In this document: piece after piece, positions 41,241-49,044 of the stretch
How the letters are laid out: the number at the start of each line of letters is the position of its first letter
How positions within the stretch are numbered: the stretch's first letter is position 1
From: Hymenobacter busanensis
GTDB lineage: Bacteria > Bacteroidota > Bacteroidia > Cytophagales > Hymenobacteraceae
Length of the DNA: 64,000 nucleotides
Direction of reading: 5' to 3'
NCBI RefSeq assembly: GCF_008727865.1
Contig: NZ_VTWU01000001.1
Coordinates: 372,001-436,000 of the forward strand
The notes under the pieces: generated by a model
The model's input: only the letters and a program-made list of their open reading frames with translations
Database searches by the model: none
What the model was told of the DNA's origin: nothing
Translations under genes and position numbers: made by a program

Positions 41241-41693
41241 TGATGCGCCTGTAAGCCGGGTTTTGTCCGCGCCCGAAAGCGCGGCCCCACCATTTATCTA
41301 GGCCCGTACTCGCGCGCGGGCTCCATCAGCCTACCCGCCGACACCAGACGAGCCGCCTGGTGCAACGCCTTGCGGCCTTGCCTGCCGGCCTATTTGGCCT
41401 TTCAACCCCTGAGGTTTACCCAGCCGGAACGGTCGCCCGCCCGCTGGTGCGCTCTTACCGCACCTTTTCACCCTTACCAAGTTTGGTGCTTAGGGGATAG
41501 TGCTTGGTGCATAGAACGAGCTAAGCACTAGGCACCATGTTCTAAGCACTAAAACCTGGCGGTAGTTTTCTGTGGCACTGGCTGTCCGGCGGCCGTTCCC
41601 AGCCGCCGTCCTTCCCGTTAGGAAGCAGGGTGCTCTGCGTTGCCCGGACTTTCCTCTCCGCTCCGAAGAGCGCAGCGGTGGGGCGGCGCATCA
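41241..41693 (-). ncRNA. rnpB: RNase P RNA (type A)
   Basis: About 453 nt on the minus strand. The universal core is clear: the 5' part carries GAGGAAAGTCCGGGC, the middle AAGGGTGAAAAGGTGCGGTAAGAGCGCACC, and the 3' part ACAAAACCCGGCTTACAGGCGC. P1 is closed by TGATGCGCC (41693-41685) and GGCGCATCA (41249-41241). A consensus TACCTTTG box (41702-41709) is placed to start transcription just before P1. A region that is usually a short variable hairpin instead contains a repeat-derived extension (41486-41549). RNase P RNA cleaves the 5' leader of tRNA precursors. Confidence 0.96.
41486..41549 (-). repeat. Repeat-derived helix extension inside rnpB
   Basis: GTGCTTAG (41486-41493) pairs with CTAAGCAC (41542-41549), and TAGTGCTT (41498-41505) pairs with AAGCACTA (41523-41530), making two nested 8-bp helices. 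The 12-mer AAGCACTAGGCA (41523-41534) recurs at 17307-17318. Confidence 0.65.
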
Positions 41694-41701
41694 CTTGTGG
41701 G

Positions 41702-41709
41702 CAAAGGTA
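41702..41709 (-). promoter_or_regulatory. -7 promoter element TACCTTTG for rnpB
   Basis: Exact TAnnTTTG, with its last base nine bases before the first base of P1. This calibrates the box-to-start distance for the other promoters in the window. Confidence 0.75.
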
Positions 41710-41774
41710 CTAGCTACTTGATAAGAGTGACTGATGGCCAGAGTTCTTTTTGCCGATGTTGATTTTATGTTGTC

Positions 41775-42212
41775 CTAGTCGCACCCAAGAGCAGGTTTGA
41801 TTTCGGTATTAAACCAATGGATAATTGCTTCCTGCCTTTTAGGATATAATCCATGGTTGAAGTCAATCCATTTGCTATTGGTGCTGGGCTCTTTCGCACT
41901 GACGAGTACTAATGCTTTCTTCTTGTCAAACCCGGGAGTAACAGCGGTGAGTAATACGCAGTTCTGTTCTCTGGAATAGAAATAGAAATAGTAATAAGTT
42001 GGATACGCATCACTTTTTCCATCAGAAAAGGAATTAGGATGGTCATACTTTCCCGTAGCCTTCAGTTGTATGAGTCTGCTGATAATAGTGTCGCGAGGAC
42101 AATCGGAGTAAACTGCTTCTGCAAACGGATGGGCTCCGGCACTAAACAAGTCACATGAGCTCGTCAACGCCAGTAGCATGAAGAGCAAACTATAAATGGG
42201 GCTTTTCATCAT
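41775..42212 (-). CDS. Low-GC hypothetical lipoprotein
   Basis: 145 residues. The signal peptide (MMKSPIYSLLFMLLALTSSC) ends in a lipobox cysteine. The mature part has the pattern AVYSDCPRDTIISRLIQLKATGKYDHP and a tyrosine-rich strand YPTYYYFYFYSREQNCVLLTAVTP, then CD at the very end. No known domain. The stretch 42001-42060 has 26 G/C of 60, well below the neighbouring genes, and the codon use is also AT-richer, so it was probably acquired recently. It lies just after rnpB and after the diverged M1-tail copy (42240-42298). ATG 42212 or 42209. Confidence 0.75.
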   Translation of the reverse strand: MMKSPIYSLLFMLLALTSSCDLFSAGAHPFAEAVYSDCPRDTIISRLIQLKATGKYDHPNSFSDGKSDAYPTYYYFYFYSREQNCVLLTAVTPGFDKKKALVLVSAKEPSTNSKWIDFNHGLYPKRQEAIIHWFNTEIKPALGCD

Positions 42213-42239
42213 GTTCGAAATGTACTGCCACTTCACTTT

Positions 42240-42298
42240 ACCCACATTATCATGTGGGTAGCTGTCGGGCACGTAGAGGCTGCCCATCTTCACTGCTT
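42240..42298 (-). pseudogene. Remnant duplicate of the M1 peptidase C-terminus
   Basis: On the minus strand this region reads AVKMGSLYVPDSYPHDNV, which matches VKLGSTLVPDSYPQDNV at the end of the M1 peptidase (44294-44345) at 13 of 17 positions. The DNA is about 78 percent identical over some 50 bp. It is out of frame with the esterase stop at 42290 and has no full gene body. Confidence 0.6.
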
Positions 42299-44299
42299 TG
42301 TCGCTAGCCACGTATCGGTGCGGAAAGGGGCGGCAGGTAACCCTTCTTTGTTGTAGAGCCGGCCGCGAGGCGAGTTGCCCCAGTTGTAGCGCACGGCTAC
42401 GGGCTTGGCAACCTGCGGGCAGTGCAACACTACCTTGTTTCCCAGCACCTGAGCTTCGGCCCAATAGAAGCGGCGGTTGGGGCCGGCCACGGCAAACCCA
42501 CGCACTGCTTTGCCCGGCGCCCGCACCTCCAGGCCTGAACCCGTATTGGTGAACGTGAGGTGCACCGCTGAGCCCTGCACCGACCACGAAGCCAGCGTAG
42601 GGCCCGAGGCCACTACGGAGGCTTCCCCGTACACCAGCCGCCGTGCTAGCAGCGCCAGCCGCTCGCCTACGGGCAGTTTGTTGCGCGGGTGAATATCGAG
42701 CGAGTCGCCCAAGTCGATGGTGACGGCCATGCCGGTGCGGGGCAGCTTGAGGGCCTGGGCTTGGGCATCGCGCAACTCGGCCCAGGCGTAGTCGGCGGGC
42801 TGGGGCAGATCGGAGCCAAAGTTGGGCAGCTGCACGAAGAGGAAGGGCAGGGTGTAATTCCACTGGCGCCGCCAATCCTGAATCAGGGCCGGAAACAGCG
42901 TGCGGTATTGGGTGGGCTGGCCGGCGTTGCTTTCACCCTGGTACCAAATGACGCCTTTCAGCGCAAAGGGCACGAGCGGGGCAATCATGGCATTGAACAA
43001 GGCCCCCGGCGAATGCGCGGCCTCTTGGCTGAGCAGCAACGGAATGGGCGTAACCGGCCGTCCGAGGCGGTAATTCCAGTCGCCGGCCAAGGAGGTTCGG
43101 GTGCCAGCCGTTTCCAGGTACACGTCGGTGGGTTTTCCCCAAAGGCCGCCGCCGCCGCCCCAATCTGCCACCCGCACCACAACTTCGTTTACCCCGGCGC
43201 GCAATAAACCGGCAGGCAGCGAATAAAGCCGGGGGACATCGTAGCCCACACTACGCCCAATGCGCCGCCCATTGAGCCAAGTAACATCGGCGTCGTCGAT
43301 GGGGCCCAACGACAAGGTAGCGGGCTGGCCGGCGGCCGTGGCGGGCAGGTTGAACGTGCGGCGCAGCCACAGAATGCCGTCGTAGCGGGCCAGTGCGGGC
43401 GTGGTTTCCCAGAGGGCGGGTACGGCCAGCGTGGGCTCGGCAGTGGGCGGCCGGTTGGGTTGCAGCCACTGGCCCTCGGCGCTCAGCGAGTCGGTGGTGG
43501 TCCATTCCAGCAGGGCCTGCCACTGGGCGAAGCGCTGTTTTTCGGCCTGCTCAAAAGCGGCTACGTCCAGCGTGGTTTGCTCGAATGCGTCTACGCGCGG
43601 CCGAAACTCGGGGAAAGCCCGCAAGCTGCTGTAGCTCATCCAGGCTTCGGCCGGCGTGCCGCCCCAGCAGCTGGCAACAAGCCCGATGGGAACCCGGTAG
43701 CGGGTGTGCAGGGCGCGCCCGAAGTAGTAGGCCACGGCCGAAAAATCGGTGGCCGATGCGGGGCTGCACACCTGCCAGCCGGGGCCGCGCACATCGGTCT
43801 GGCGCTGCAGCGAGGAAGCTCGGTCGACCCGAAACAGGCGGATGTTGGGGTACGTGGCCTGGGCCACGGCCTGCTCGGGCGCCGGAGCGGTGTTGCGCAG
43901 CGCCCATTCCATGTTCGACTGCCCCGACGCCAGCCATACGTCGCCGACCAACACATCGGTCAGCTCCAGCGTGTTCTGGCCGCTTATGGTGAGCGTGTAG
44001 GGGCCGCCGGCCGGCGTGCCGGGGAGCGAAACCTGCCAGCGGCCGTTGGCCGCTGCCGCGGTGTTGTAGCGCTGCCCGCGGAACGTCACCGTCACCGGTT
44101 CGCCGGCATCGGCCCAACCCCAGATGGGTAGCGGGGCGTCGCGCTGCAGTACCATGTGGCTGCCCACCAACGCCGGCAGCCGCACGGTGGCGGCGGCCCG
44201 GTTGGAGCCGAGTACGGTCAGCAGCAGCCCTACCCACCCAATAACACTGCGCCACGCCCTGAAGCCGGCAGCCAGACGACTATTGGCCGGTCCACACAT
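42290..44299 (-). CDS. Sialate O-acetylesterase (SGNH-type)
   Basis: 669 residues. A signal peptide (VIGWVGLLLTVLGSNRAAA) is followed by an all-beta region (to about 100). The SASA-type domain begins DVLVGDVWLASGQSNMEWALRN, where the GQSNM serine is the nucleophile, and continues to AFALKGVIWYQGESNAGQP (block III-like). A beta-sandwich insert (about 285-400, with DDADVTWLNGRRIGRSVGYD) interrupts it. The family removes O-acetyl groups from sialic acid or related glycans, as an outer or periplasmic enzyme. The start overlaps the M1 peptidase stop by 20 bases, so the two genes are translationally coupled. Confidence 0.88.
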   Translation of the reverse strand: MCGPANSRLAAGFRAWRSVIGWVGLLLTVLGSNRAAATVRLPALVGSHMVLQRDAPLPIWGWADAGEPVTVTFRGQRYNTAAAANGRWQVSLPGTPAGGPYTLTISGQNTLELTDVLVGDVWLASGQSNMEWALRNTAPAPEQAVAQATYPNIRLFRVDRASSLQRQTDVRGPGWQVCSPASATDFSAVAYYFGRALHTRYRVPIGLVASCWGGTPAEAWMSYSSLRAFPEFRPRVDAFEQTTLDVAAFEQAEKQRFAQWQALLEWTTTDSLSAEGQWLQPNRPPTAEPTLAVPALWETTPALARYDGILWLRRTFNLPATAAGQPATLSLGPIDDADVTWLNGRRIGRSVGYDVPRLYSLPAGLLRAGVNEVVVRVADWGGGGGLWGKPTDVYLETAGTRTSLAGDWNYRLGRPVTPIPLLLSQEAAHSPGALFNAMIAPLVPFALKGVIWYQGESNAGQPTQYRTLFPALIQDWRRQWNYTLPFLFVQLPNFGSDLPQPADYAWAELRDAQAQALKLPRTGMAVTIDLGDSLDIHPRNKLPVGERLALLARRLVYGEASVVASGPTLASWSVQGSAVHLTFTNTGSGLEVRAPGKAVRGFAVAGPNRRFYWAEAQVLGNKVVLHCPQVAKPVAVRYNWGNSPRGRLYNKEGLPAAPFRTDTWLATKQ

Positions 44300-46157
44300 T
44301 GTCTTGCGGGTAACTGTCGGGCACCAGCGTGCTGCCCAGCTTCACCTGCTTCAGGGCCTTGGCGGTGGCCACCGGCACCGTTACGGCCGTGGCGCCCGAT
44401 TCCCACACGCCCACCGAGCGGTGGATTTTCTCCGTCGTGTTGTCGGCGTAGGTAATGGTGAGGTCGACGGGCACGGGTTTGCTGCCTTTGGCCTGCACCA
44501 CCACGCTGTAGCCGGCGCCGTCCTTGGTCACACTTTGGATGGCCAGGTCGGGGTAGCCGTCGTCGAAAAACCAGCGCTGCCAAAACCAGTTCAGGTTGTG
44601 GCCCGCGCCGGCATTCATGCTGTTGAAGAAGTCGAAGGGCATGGGGTGCTTGCCCTGCCAGGTGCTGATGTAGTGGTGCAGGGCTTTGGTAAACAGCTCG
44701 TCGCCCAGCAAATCCTTCACGTAGAGGTACCCGAAGGCGGGCTTGGGGTAGGAGTTGAGGAAGAACGCGCGGTCGGTTTGCTGGGTGCTGAGTGTGGTAA
44801 TGGGCACGTCGATTTCGGTGGCGGCCAGCTGGGCGTAGGGCGCCACGCCGTAGTTGTCGTCGAGCTTGGGGTCGATGATGCTGGAAATTAGCCACTCGCC
44901 GATGGTGGCCCAACCCTCGTCCATCCAGCCGTACTTGGTTTCGTTGGTGCCCAGGTAGAAGGGAAACATGGTGTGAAACACCTCGTGGTCGGTGAGGGTA
45001 ATGGCGTCCTCGCGCGACGAGACGGGGTTGTCGTTCACCATCATCGGGTACTCCATCTGGTCGAGGCCGTCGAATACGGTGATGTGCGGGTAGGGGAAGG
45101 GCCACTTCGGAAAGGTGTAGCTCATGGCCTCCACCGTTTTGCGGGCGAAGTGCACCACCTCGGCGTAGTCCTGATGCTGGGTGTTGTACACGGCATCCAC
45201 GCGGGTGCGGCGCTTGGTGGCCGGGTCCACCACCAGGCTGGTGGCCTGCCACACGTAGTGGTCGGCGGTGGCGAAGGCAAAATCGGTGACGTTGCGGGCC
45301 TCGAAGTGCCAGGTGTTTTGGGCGTTGGCCGCCGTGATGTCGCGGCGCTGCAAATCGGCGGTTTCGATGACGTTGACGATGCCGTCTTTCTTCTCCGCGT
45401 CGCGCAGGCGCTTCACATACTTCTTCGTGAGCACCTGGTCGGCATTGGTCAGGTCGCCGGTGGCCCACACCACAAAGTCCTTGGGCACGGTAATGTCGGC
45501 CGAGAAGTTGGCGAAGTCGTTGTAGAACTCCTGGCTGCCGTTGTATGCAAATTTGTTCCACCCGTCGATGTCGTCGTAGACGGCAATGCGCGGGAAGAAG
45601 TAGGCCACGAAATCGGCCCCCGGCTCAATCTCGCCGGTGCGCATGTGGGAGCCTTGGTTGAGCGTGTAGGAGTAGGAAACCGACACCTGCGCCGTGCCCT
45701 TGGCTGCAATGGGCTGGGCCAGCGGCACCACCATGTTGGTGGCCTCGATGCCGAACTTATCGGCCTCGATTACCTGCCCGTTGACCCGCAGCTGCTCGAT
45801 TCTCACGCCTTCGCCCACGTCCTCGGGCTTGATGCGGCTGGCTCGCGGCGCGCCCTGCTGGTAGTAGTTGGCGTAGAGCTTAAACCAAAGCTGGGGCAGC
45901 GCGTCGGGGCTGTTGTTGCGGTAGGCAATGTCCACTGTGCCCTGCACGCGGCGCGTGGTTGGGTCGAAGTTCACTTTCAGCACGTAGTCCGCTGCGTTCT
46001 GCCAGTAATTGGGGCCGGGCTGGCCACTGGCGGCGCGGGTGCCCTTGGCGTAGGTGGCCTGCAGGTTGCGCGGCACGGGCAGCGGCGCGGGTTGCTGCGC
46101 GAAGCTCGGAAGGGTGAGCAGGGAAAGGAGAGAGGCGGCGAGGTAAGAGCAATTCAT
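44280..46157 (-). CDS. M1 family metallopeptidase (aminopeptidase-like)
   Basis: 625 residues. A signal peptide (MNCSYLAASLLSLLTLPSFAQ) is followed by an N-terminal beta domain. The gluzincin site is DHEVFHTMFPFYLGTNETKYGWMDEGWA: HExxH, then exactly 18 residues, then Glu. The exopeptidase loop reads GLDQMEYP instead of GAMEN, as in many Bacteroidota relatives. The C-terminal beta domain ends VKLGSTLVPDSYPQDNVWTGQ. It trims peptides outside the cytoplasm. A palindromic repeat (46173-46270) replaces a normal upstream leader. The esterase gene overlaps its 3' end. Confidence 0.9.
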   Translation of the reverse strand: MNCSYLAASLLSLLTLPSFAQQPAPLPVPRNLQATYAKGTRAASGQPGPNYWQNAADYVLKVNFDPTTRRVQGTVDIAYRNNSPDALPQLWFKLYANYYQQGAPRASRIKPEDVGEGVRIEQLRVNGQVIEADKFGIEATNMVVPLAQPIAAKGTAQVSVSYSYTLNQGSHMRTGEIEPGADFVAYFFPRIAVYDDIDGWNKFAYNGSQEFYNDFANFSADITVPKDFVVWATGDLTNADQVLTKKYVKRLRDAEKKDGIVNVIETADLQRRDITAANAQNTWHFEARNVTDFAFATADHYVWQATSLVVDPATKRRTRVDAVYNTQHQDYAEVVHFARKTVEAMSYTFPKWPFPYPHITVFDGLDQMEYPMMVNDNPVSSREDAITLTDHEVFHTMFPFYLGTNETKYGWMDEGWATIGEWLISSIIDPKLDDNYGVAPYAQLAATEIDVPITTLSTQQTDRAFFLNSYPKPAFGYLYVKDLLGDELFTKALHHYISTWQGKHPMPFDFFNSMNAGAGHNLNWFWQRWFFDDGYPDLAIQSVTKDGAGYSVVVQAKGSKPVPVDLTITYADNTTEKIHRSVGVWESGATAVTVPVATAKALKQVKLGSTLVPDSYPQDNVWTGQ

Positions 46158-46172
46158 GCTTGCAAAAAGAAC

Positions 46173-46270
46173 GTCATGCTGAGCTTGTCGAAGCATCTTT
46201 ACCGCTTCAGCTGATAGTGAAAATGCTGTCTGGCGGCGTGGTAGAGATGCTTCGCGGAGCTCAGCATGAC
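46173..46270. repeat. Palindromic repeat element, copy 1
   Basis: 98 bp bounded by GTCATGCTGAGC and its exact complement GCTCAGCATGAC. Internal arms are GAAGCATCTTTACCGCTTC and GGTAGAGATGCTTCGCGG. It lies in the gap between the Smr gene stop and the M1 start. Copy 2 is nested in the MITE at 54755-54843. No GAGCGTG ends or target duplication flank this copy. Confidence 0.8.
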
Positions 46271-46294
46271 GGACGATGTATAGAACAAAGCTGG

Positions 46295-47452
46295 TTACTT
46301 CAGCCGCACGAGCGTAGCGCCGTAGCCGAACTTCTCCTTGCGCGCTTCCTCGAAGAACTTGATGTCGCGGTTGCGGCTCAGGCGCTTGTGCAGCTCTTTG
46401 CGCAGCGTACCGTTGCCGGTCCCGTGGATGAAGATGATTTCGTGCATGCCGGTGGCCAGGGCGCGGCTCAGGGCGTCTTCGAACGCTGCCACCTGCAACT
46501 CCAAAATGGCCGTGTTGGTCAGGCCCTCGGTACCGCCTTCGGGCTGCAGGGCGTCCAAGTGCAGGTCTACCTCGTGGTTGGGCGCCACAAGGGCCTTGGC
46601 CGGTTCGGGTTTGGGCGCGGGCACCACCGAGCGGGCGTCGCCGCGCAGCTTTTCGGCCAGTTGGTCGCGCAGCTGGCTGGGGCTGATGGTGGGTACTTCC
46701 TTGTCCTTCGGTTTGGGCGCGGCAGCTTCCGATTCTTCGGTGGGCACTGCCAGCGGCGCGGCCGGCTTTTCGTCGAGTTGAAACAGGTAGGCCTCGCGCT
46801 GCAGCACCGGGGCCTCGCGGCGGCTGGAGTAAAACGTGTTGGCCTTGAAAGTGAGGCGCTTGAGCAGCACGTCGTAGAGCACCGGCGAGTTGGGCTGCGA
46901 GGGCAGCAGCTGCACGATGGTAGCCGGCCACTGCTCGAAGTCCTTGAGGTGGCGGTGGCCCAGCGGCTGGCTGGCGGTTTTGGGCTCCAACTTGCCCGCG
47001 TTCAGGGCGCGGTACTGGCCGCCGCTGCGCTCCTCGCCAAAAGTGTAGAGCACCTCGGCATCGGTGTTGTTGATCAGGTGCACCGCCATCAGCTCCGAGG
47101 TTTGCATCAGCAGCGCCAGGTACAGGCCTTTGGGTGCGGGCGGCAGCGGGGCCGGCTTCTCGGCTTTGGGCGTGCCACCGGCCGCCGGGGCTGCTTGCGG
47201 AGCCACCGCCGCGCCGGGTTTGCCCGCGCTTTTGCCGCTGGGCTTGCCCGCCGGCTTGGGCACCTGCGAGGGCGCCAGCTGGCTGCCACCGAACGCCTTG
47301 AATTCTTCGGCGGCCACCACCACCAGCTCGCGGCGCAGCACCGGCACCGGAAAGTCGTCGATGGTAACTTCCACCAGGTCGTGGTCGAGGATGCGGGTGA
47401 CAATACCTTCTTCGCGGCCCGACATCAGGCGCACTCTATCTCCAATATTCAT
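46295..47452 (-). CDS. DUF2027 / Smr domain protein
   Basis: 385 residues. The N-terminus MNIGDRVRLMSGREEGIVTRILDHDLVEVTIDDF resembles a KOW or small SH3-like fold. A disordered Ala/Pro/Lys stretch (about 55-105) separates it from a DUF2027 region (LMQTSELMAVHLINNTDAEVLYTFGEE). The C-terminal Smr domain is shown by HEVDLHLDALQPEGG, then EIIFIHGTGNGTLRKELHKRLSRN and FGYGATLVRL. Smr domains are DNA or RNA nicking nucleases in MutS2-like proteins, and the Bacteroidota DUF2027-Smr proteins are of unknown role. It is followed (minus strand) by the palindromic repeat and M1 gene. The tandem array at 47654-47935 lies in its upstream region. Confidence 0.9.
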   Translation of the reverse strand: MNIGDRVRLMSGREEGIVTRILDHDLVEVTIDDFPVPVLRRELVVVAAEEFKAFGGSQLAPSQVPKPAGKPSGKSAGKPGAAVAPQAAPAAGGTPKAEKPAPLPPAPKGLYLALLMQTSELMAVHLINNTDAEVLYTFGEERSGGQYRALNAGKLEPKTASQPLGHRHLKDFEQWPATIVQLLPSQPNSPVLYDVLLKRLTFKANTFYSSRREAPVLQREAYLFQLDEKPAAPLAVPTEESEAAAPKPKDKEVPTISPSQLRDQLAEKLRGDARSVVPAPKPEPAKALVAPNHEVDLHLDALQPEGGTEGLTNTAILELQVAAFEDALSRALATGMHEIIFIHGTGNGTLRKELHKRLSRNRDIKFFEEARKEKFGYGATLVRLK

Positions 47453-47949
47453 GGCAGTAGCAGTTCAGGGTGAGAGGTAATCAATACGCTAATTCGGCCG
47501 ATAGGAAGGCGAGCAGGGCGTAGGGAAGGGGGTAAAGGTCGGCAGAGAACGGCAAACGTTGCCCGCCGGACCCGAAAACAAGCACCTCCGGCCCGCGCCC
47601 CTACCCGGACCGCGCCCGTTTCCACACCGTGAGTCTCCCACGCCTCCCGGTCGGCAAGGCCTTCCAAAATTCCGGAAGTGCGTCGCGGCAAGTCACCAAG
47701 CCCTTCCGGAACTCTGGAAACGCCCCGCGACTTGCCGCGACACGCTTCACCGACTCCGAAAGCATCCCGCGGCAAGTCGCGAAGCCCTTCAGTAAACACA
47801 AAAATGCCTCGCGACTTGCCGCGAAGCCCTTCATGAACTACAAAAACACTTCGCGACAAGTCGCGGGGCACTTCCGGAACTCCAAAAGGGCTTCGCGACT
47901 TGCCGCGACGCACTTCCGGAATTTCGGGAACGAGCCCCGCCGGGGCGTG
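47453..47949. other. 497-bp intergenic region with 42-bp tandem array
   Basis: The first ~200 bases hold the upstream region of the Smr gene and no recognisable promoter box. The rest is the array described separately. Open frames cross it in several frames, but only as shadows of the 14-codon period. Confidence 0.7.
47654..47935. repeat. 42-bp tandem array with alternately inverted palindromic cores
   Basis: Seven units (six full of exactly 42 bp: 47654-47695, 47696-47737, 47738-47779, 47780-47821, 47822-47863, 47864-47905; the seventh partial to about 47935). Each unit ends in a core of the form CGCGACTTGCCGCG or its inverse CGCGGCAAGTCGCG, and the orientation alternates from unit to unit. 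A semi-conserved segment (GCCCTTCCGGAACT-like) follows each core, then a more variable ~12-base stretch. Neighbouring cores can pair with each other, so a transcript would form a chain of hairpins. Confidence 0.85.
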
Positions 47950-48918
47950 CTACCAATACAAGCCGTGCGCCACCAGCCCGCGGCGGCTGTTCAGCTCCAG
48001 TGCCGGCGCGGGCAGGTGGAAGATGCTGAGCGCATAGAACACCCGGCGCAGCGTTTTGCTGCGGGTGGGAATGCGGCGCAAATCCACGTCGAGCGAGAGG
48101 TAGTACTGGCGGTAGGGGCGCAGGCCGGCTTGGCGGCTGGCGTCGGGGTCGTTGTACACCACCTCTTGCGCGCCGTAGCCGAGGGCCGGCTGCAGCCAGC
48201 GGGGCCAGCGCGAGCCGGCCGGCAAAAAGGCGCCGACGTCGGTGCAGAGCCAGTAGGTTTGGCCGTTGTAGTCCTTCAGCAGGCGCTCGGGCACGGTGCT
48301 GCCCAGCACGTTGGGGCGGCGGGCCGCGTAGGGTGTGAGGTGGAAGCTGATTTTGGGCATGATGCGCACCTCGCGCCACGCCAGCTCCTGGGCCAGCACC
48401 CCCGCCGAGCCCAGGAAGTTAGCCGCCAAATCGGTGGCCGAGGCACCGTAGGCCGGGTCGCGGCTGTCGAAGTACTCGATGGGGCTTTGGATCAGAAAAC
48501 CCGCCAGGGAACCGTACCAGATGGCTTTCTTATCGGCCACGCCGGCCCACCGAAGCATGTCTACGGTGCCGCGGCTTTCGTGGAAAGCGCCCCAGAAGTG
48601 CCCGGCTTTGTCGAGCTGCTTCCACTCCGGAAAATCGTTGAACCAGTGCGGAGCCACCTGCCGGCCGGTATACCAGCCCTGGCTGAGGGCAACATACAAG
48701 CCGCCGTAGCCCGCGCCCAGCCCGCCGAGCAGCAGCGGCAAGCGGTGCGGGGGCACTGGTTCGGCCGGCAGCTTAGTTAGTGGCCCGACGACAGGAGCTA
48801 CCTGCGGCCGCACCGTGTCGGGTGGGGCGGCTGCCGGGGCCTGCGCCCAAGTGAAACCACCCCCAAACAGCCCGCCCAGGAGCAGCAAGCAAACGCGCAA
48901 AACCGGGAGTCGAACCAT
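47950..48918 (-). CDS. DUF2279 family protein
   Basis: 322 residues. A signal peptide (ending GGGFTWAQA) is followed by a Pro-rich linker and the DUF2279 part (YVALSQGWYTGRQVAPHWFNDFPEWKQLDKAGHFWGAFHESRG). The WKQxDKxGH element is the characteristic motif of this family (related to YfiM lipoproteins). The C-terminal half is a beta-rich region (RQYYLSLDVDLRRIPTRSKTLRRVFYALSIFHLP) that looks like membrane-associated strands. Function is unknown; the protein is probably in the outer membrane. A TAGCTTTG box (48932-48939) lies 14 bases upstream of the start. Confidence 0.88.
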   Translation of the reverse strand: MVRLPVLRVCLLLLGGLFGGGFTWAQAPAAAPPDTVRPQVAPVVGPLTKLPAEPVPPHRLPLLLGGLGAGYGGLYVALSQGWYTGRQVAPHWFNDFPEWKQLDKAGHFWGAFHESRGTVDMLRWAGVADKKAIWYGSLAGFLIQSPIEYFDSRDPAYGASATDLAANFLGSAGVLAQELAWREVRIMPKISFHLTPYAARRPNVLGSTVPERLLKDYNGQTYWLCTDVGAFLPAGSRWPRWLQPALGYGAQEVVYNDPDASRQAGLRPYRQYYLSLDVDLRRIPTRSKTLRRVFYALSIFHLPAPALELNSRRGLVAHGLYW

Positions 48919-48931
48919 AGGCAGCCGGGGC

Positions 48932-48939
48932 CAAAGCTA
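48932..48939 (-). promoter_or_regulatory. -7 promoter element TAGCTTTG
   Basis: Exact TAnnTTTG on the minus strand, predicting a leader of only a few bases for the DUF2279 gene. Confidence 0.6.
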
Positions 48940-48985
48940 CGGACAAAACCGCCGGCGAAAAACGGCTCAAACGACCTGATTTTCG

Positions 48986-48993
48986 TACCTTTC
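48986..48993 (+). promoter_or_regulatory. -7 promoter element TACCTTTC
   Basis: Near-consensus box 52 bases upstream of the GH13 start. Between it and the ATG lies CGCAAACGATTT (49031-49042), which resembles half of a LacI-family operator. Confidence 0.5.
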
Positions 48994-49044
48994 CGGTACT
49001 TGGTGGGCCTTTTTTGCAAACACCCCGGTCCGCAAACGATTTAA

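Noticed and set aside
46160-46290. Small peptides encoded in the palindromic repeat (e.g. HAELVEAS-type)
   Set aside because: Such peptides are the known translation artefacts of this repeat and have no start context.
47654-47935. Possible CRISPR array
   Set aside because: The cores alternate in orientation, the spacers are semi-conserved rather than unique, and no cas genes lie in the window.
47629-48780. Long open frames across the 42-bp array (383 codons on plus, 154 on minus)
   Set aside because: The array period is a multiple of three, so every frame is open by structure. The plus frame then runs antisense to the DUF2279 gene, and neither has a typical start or composition.
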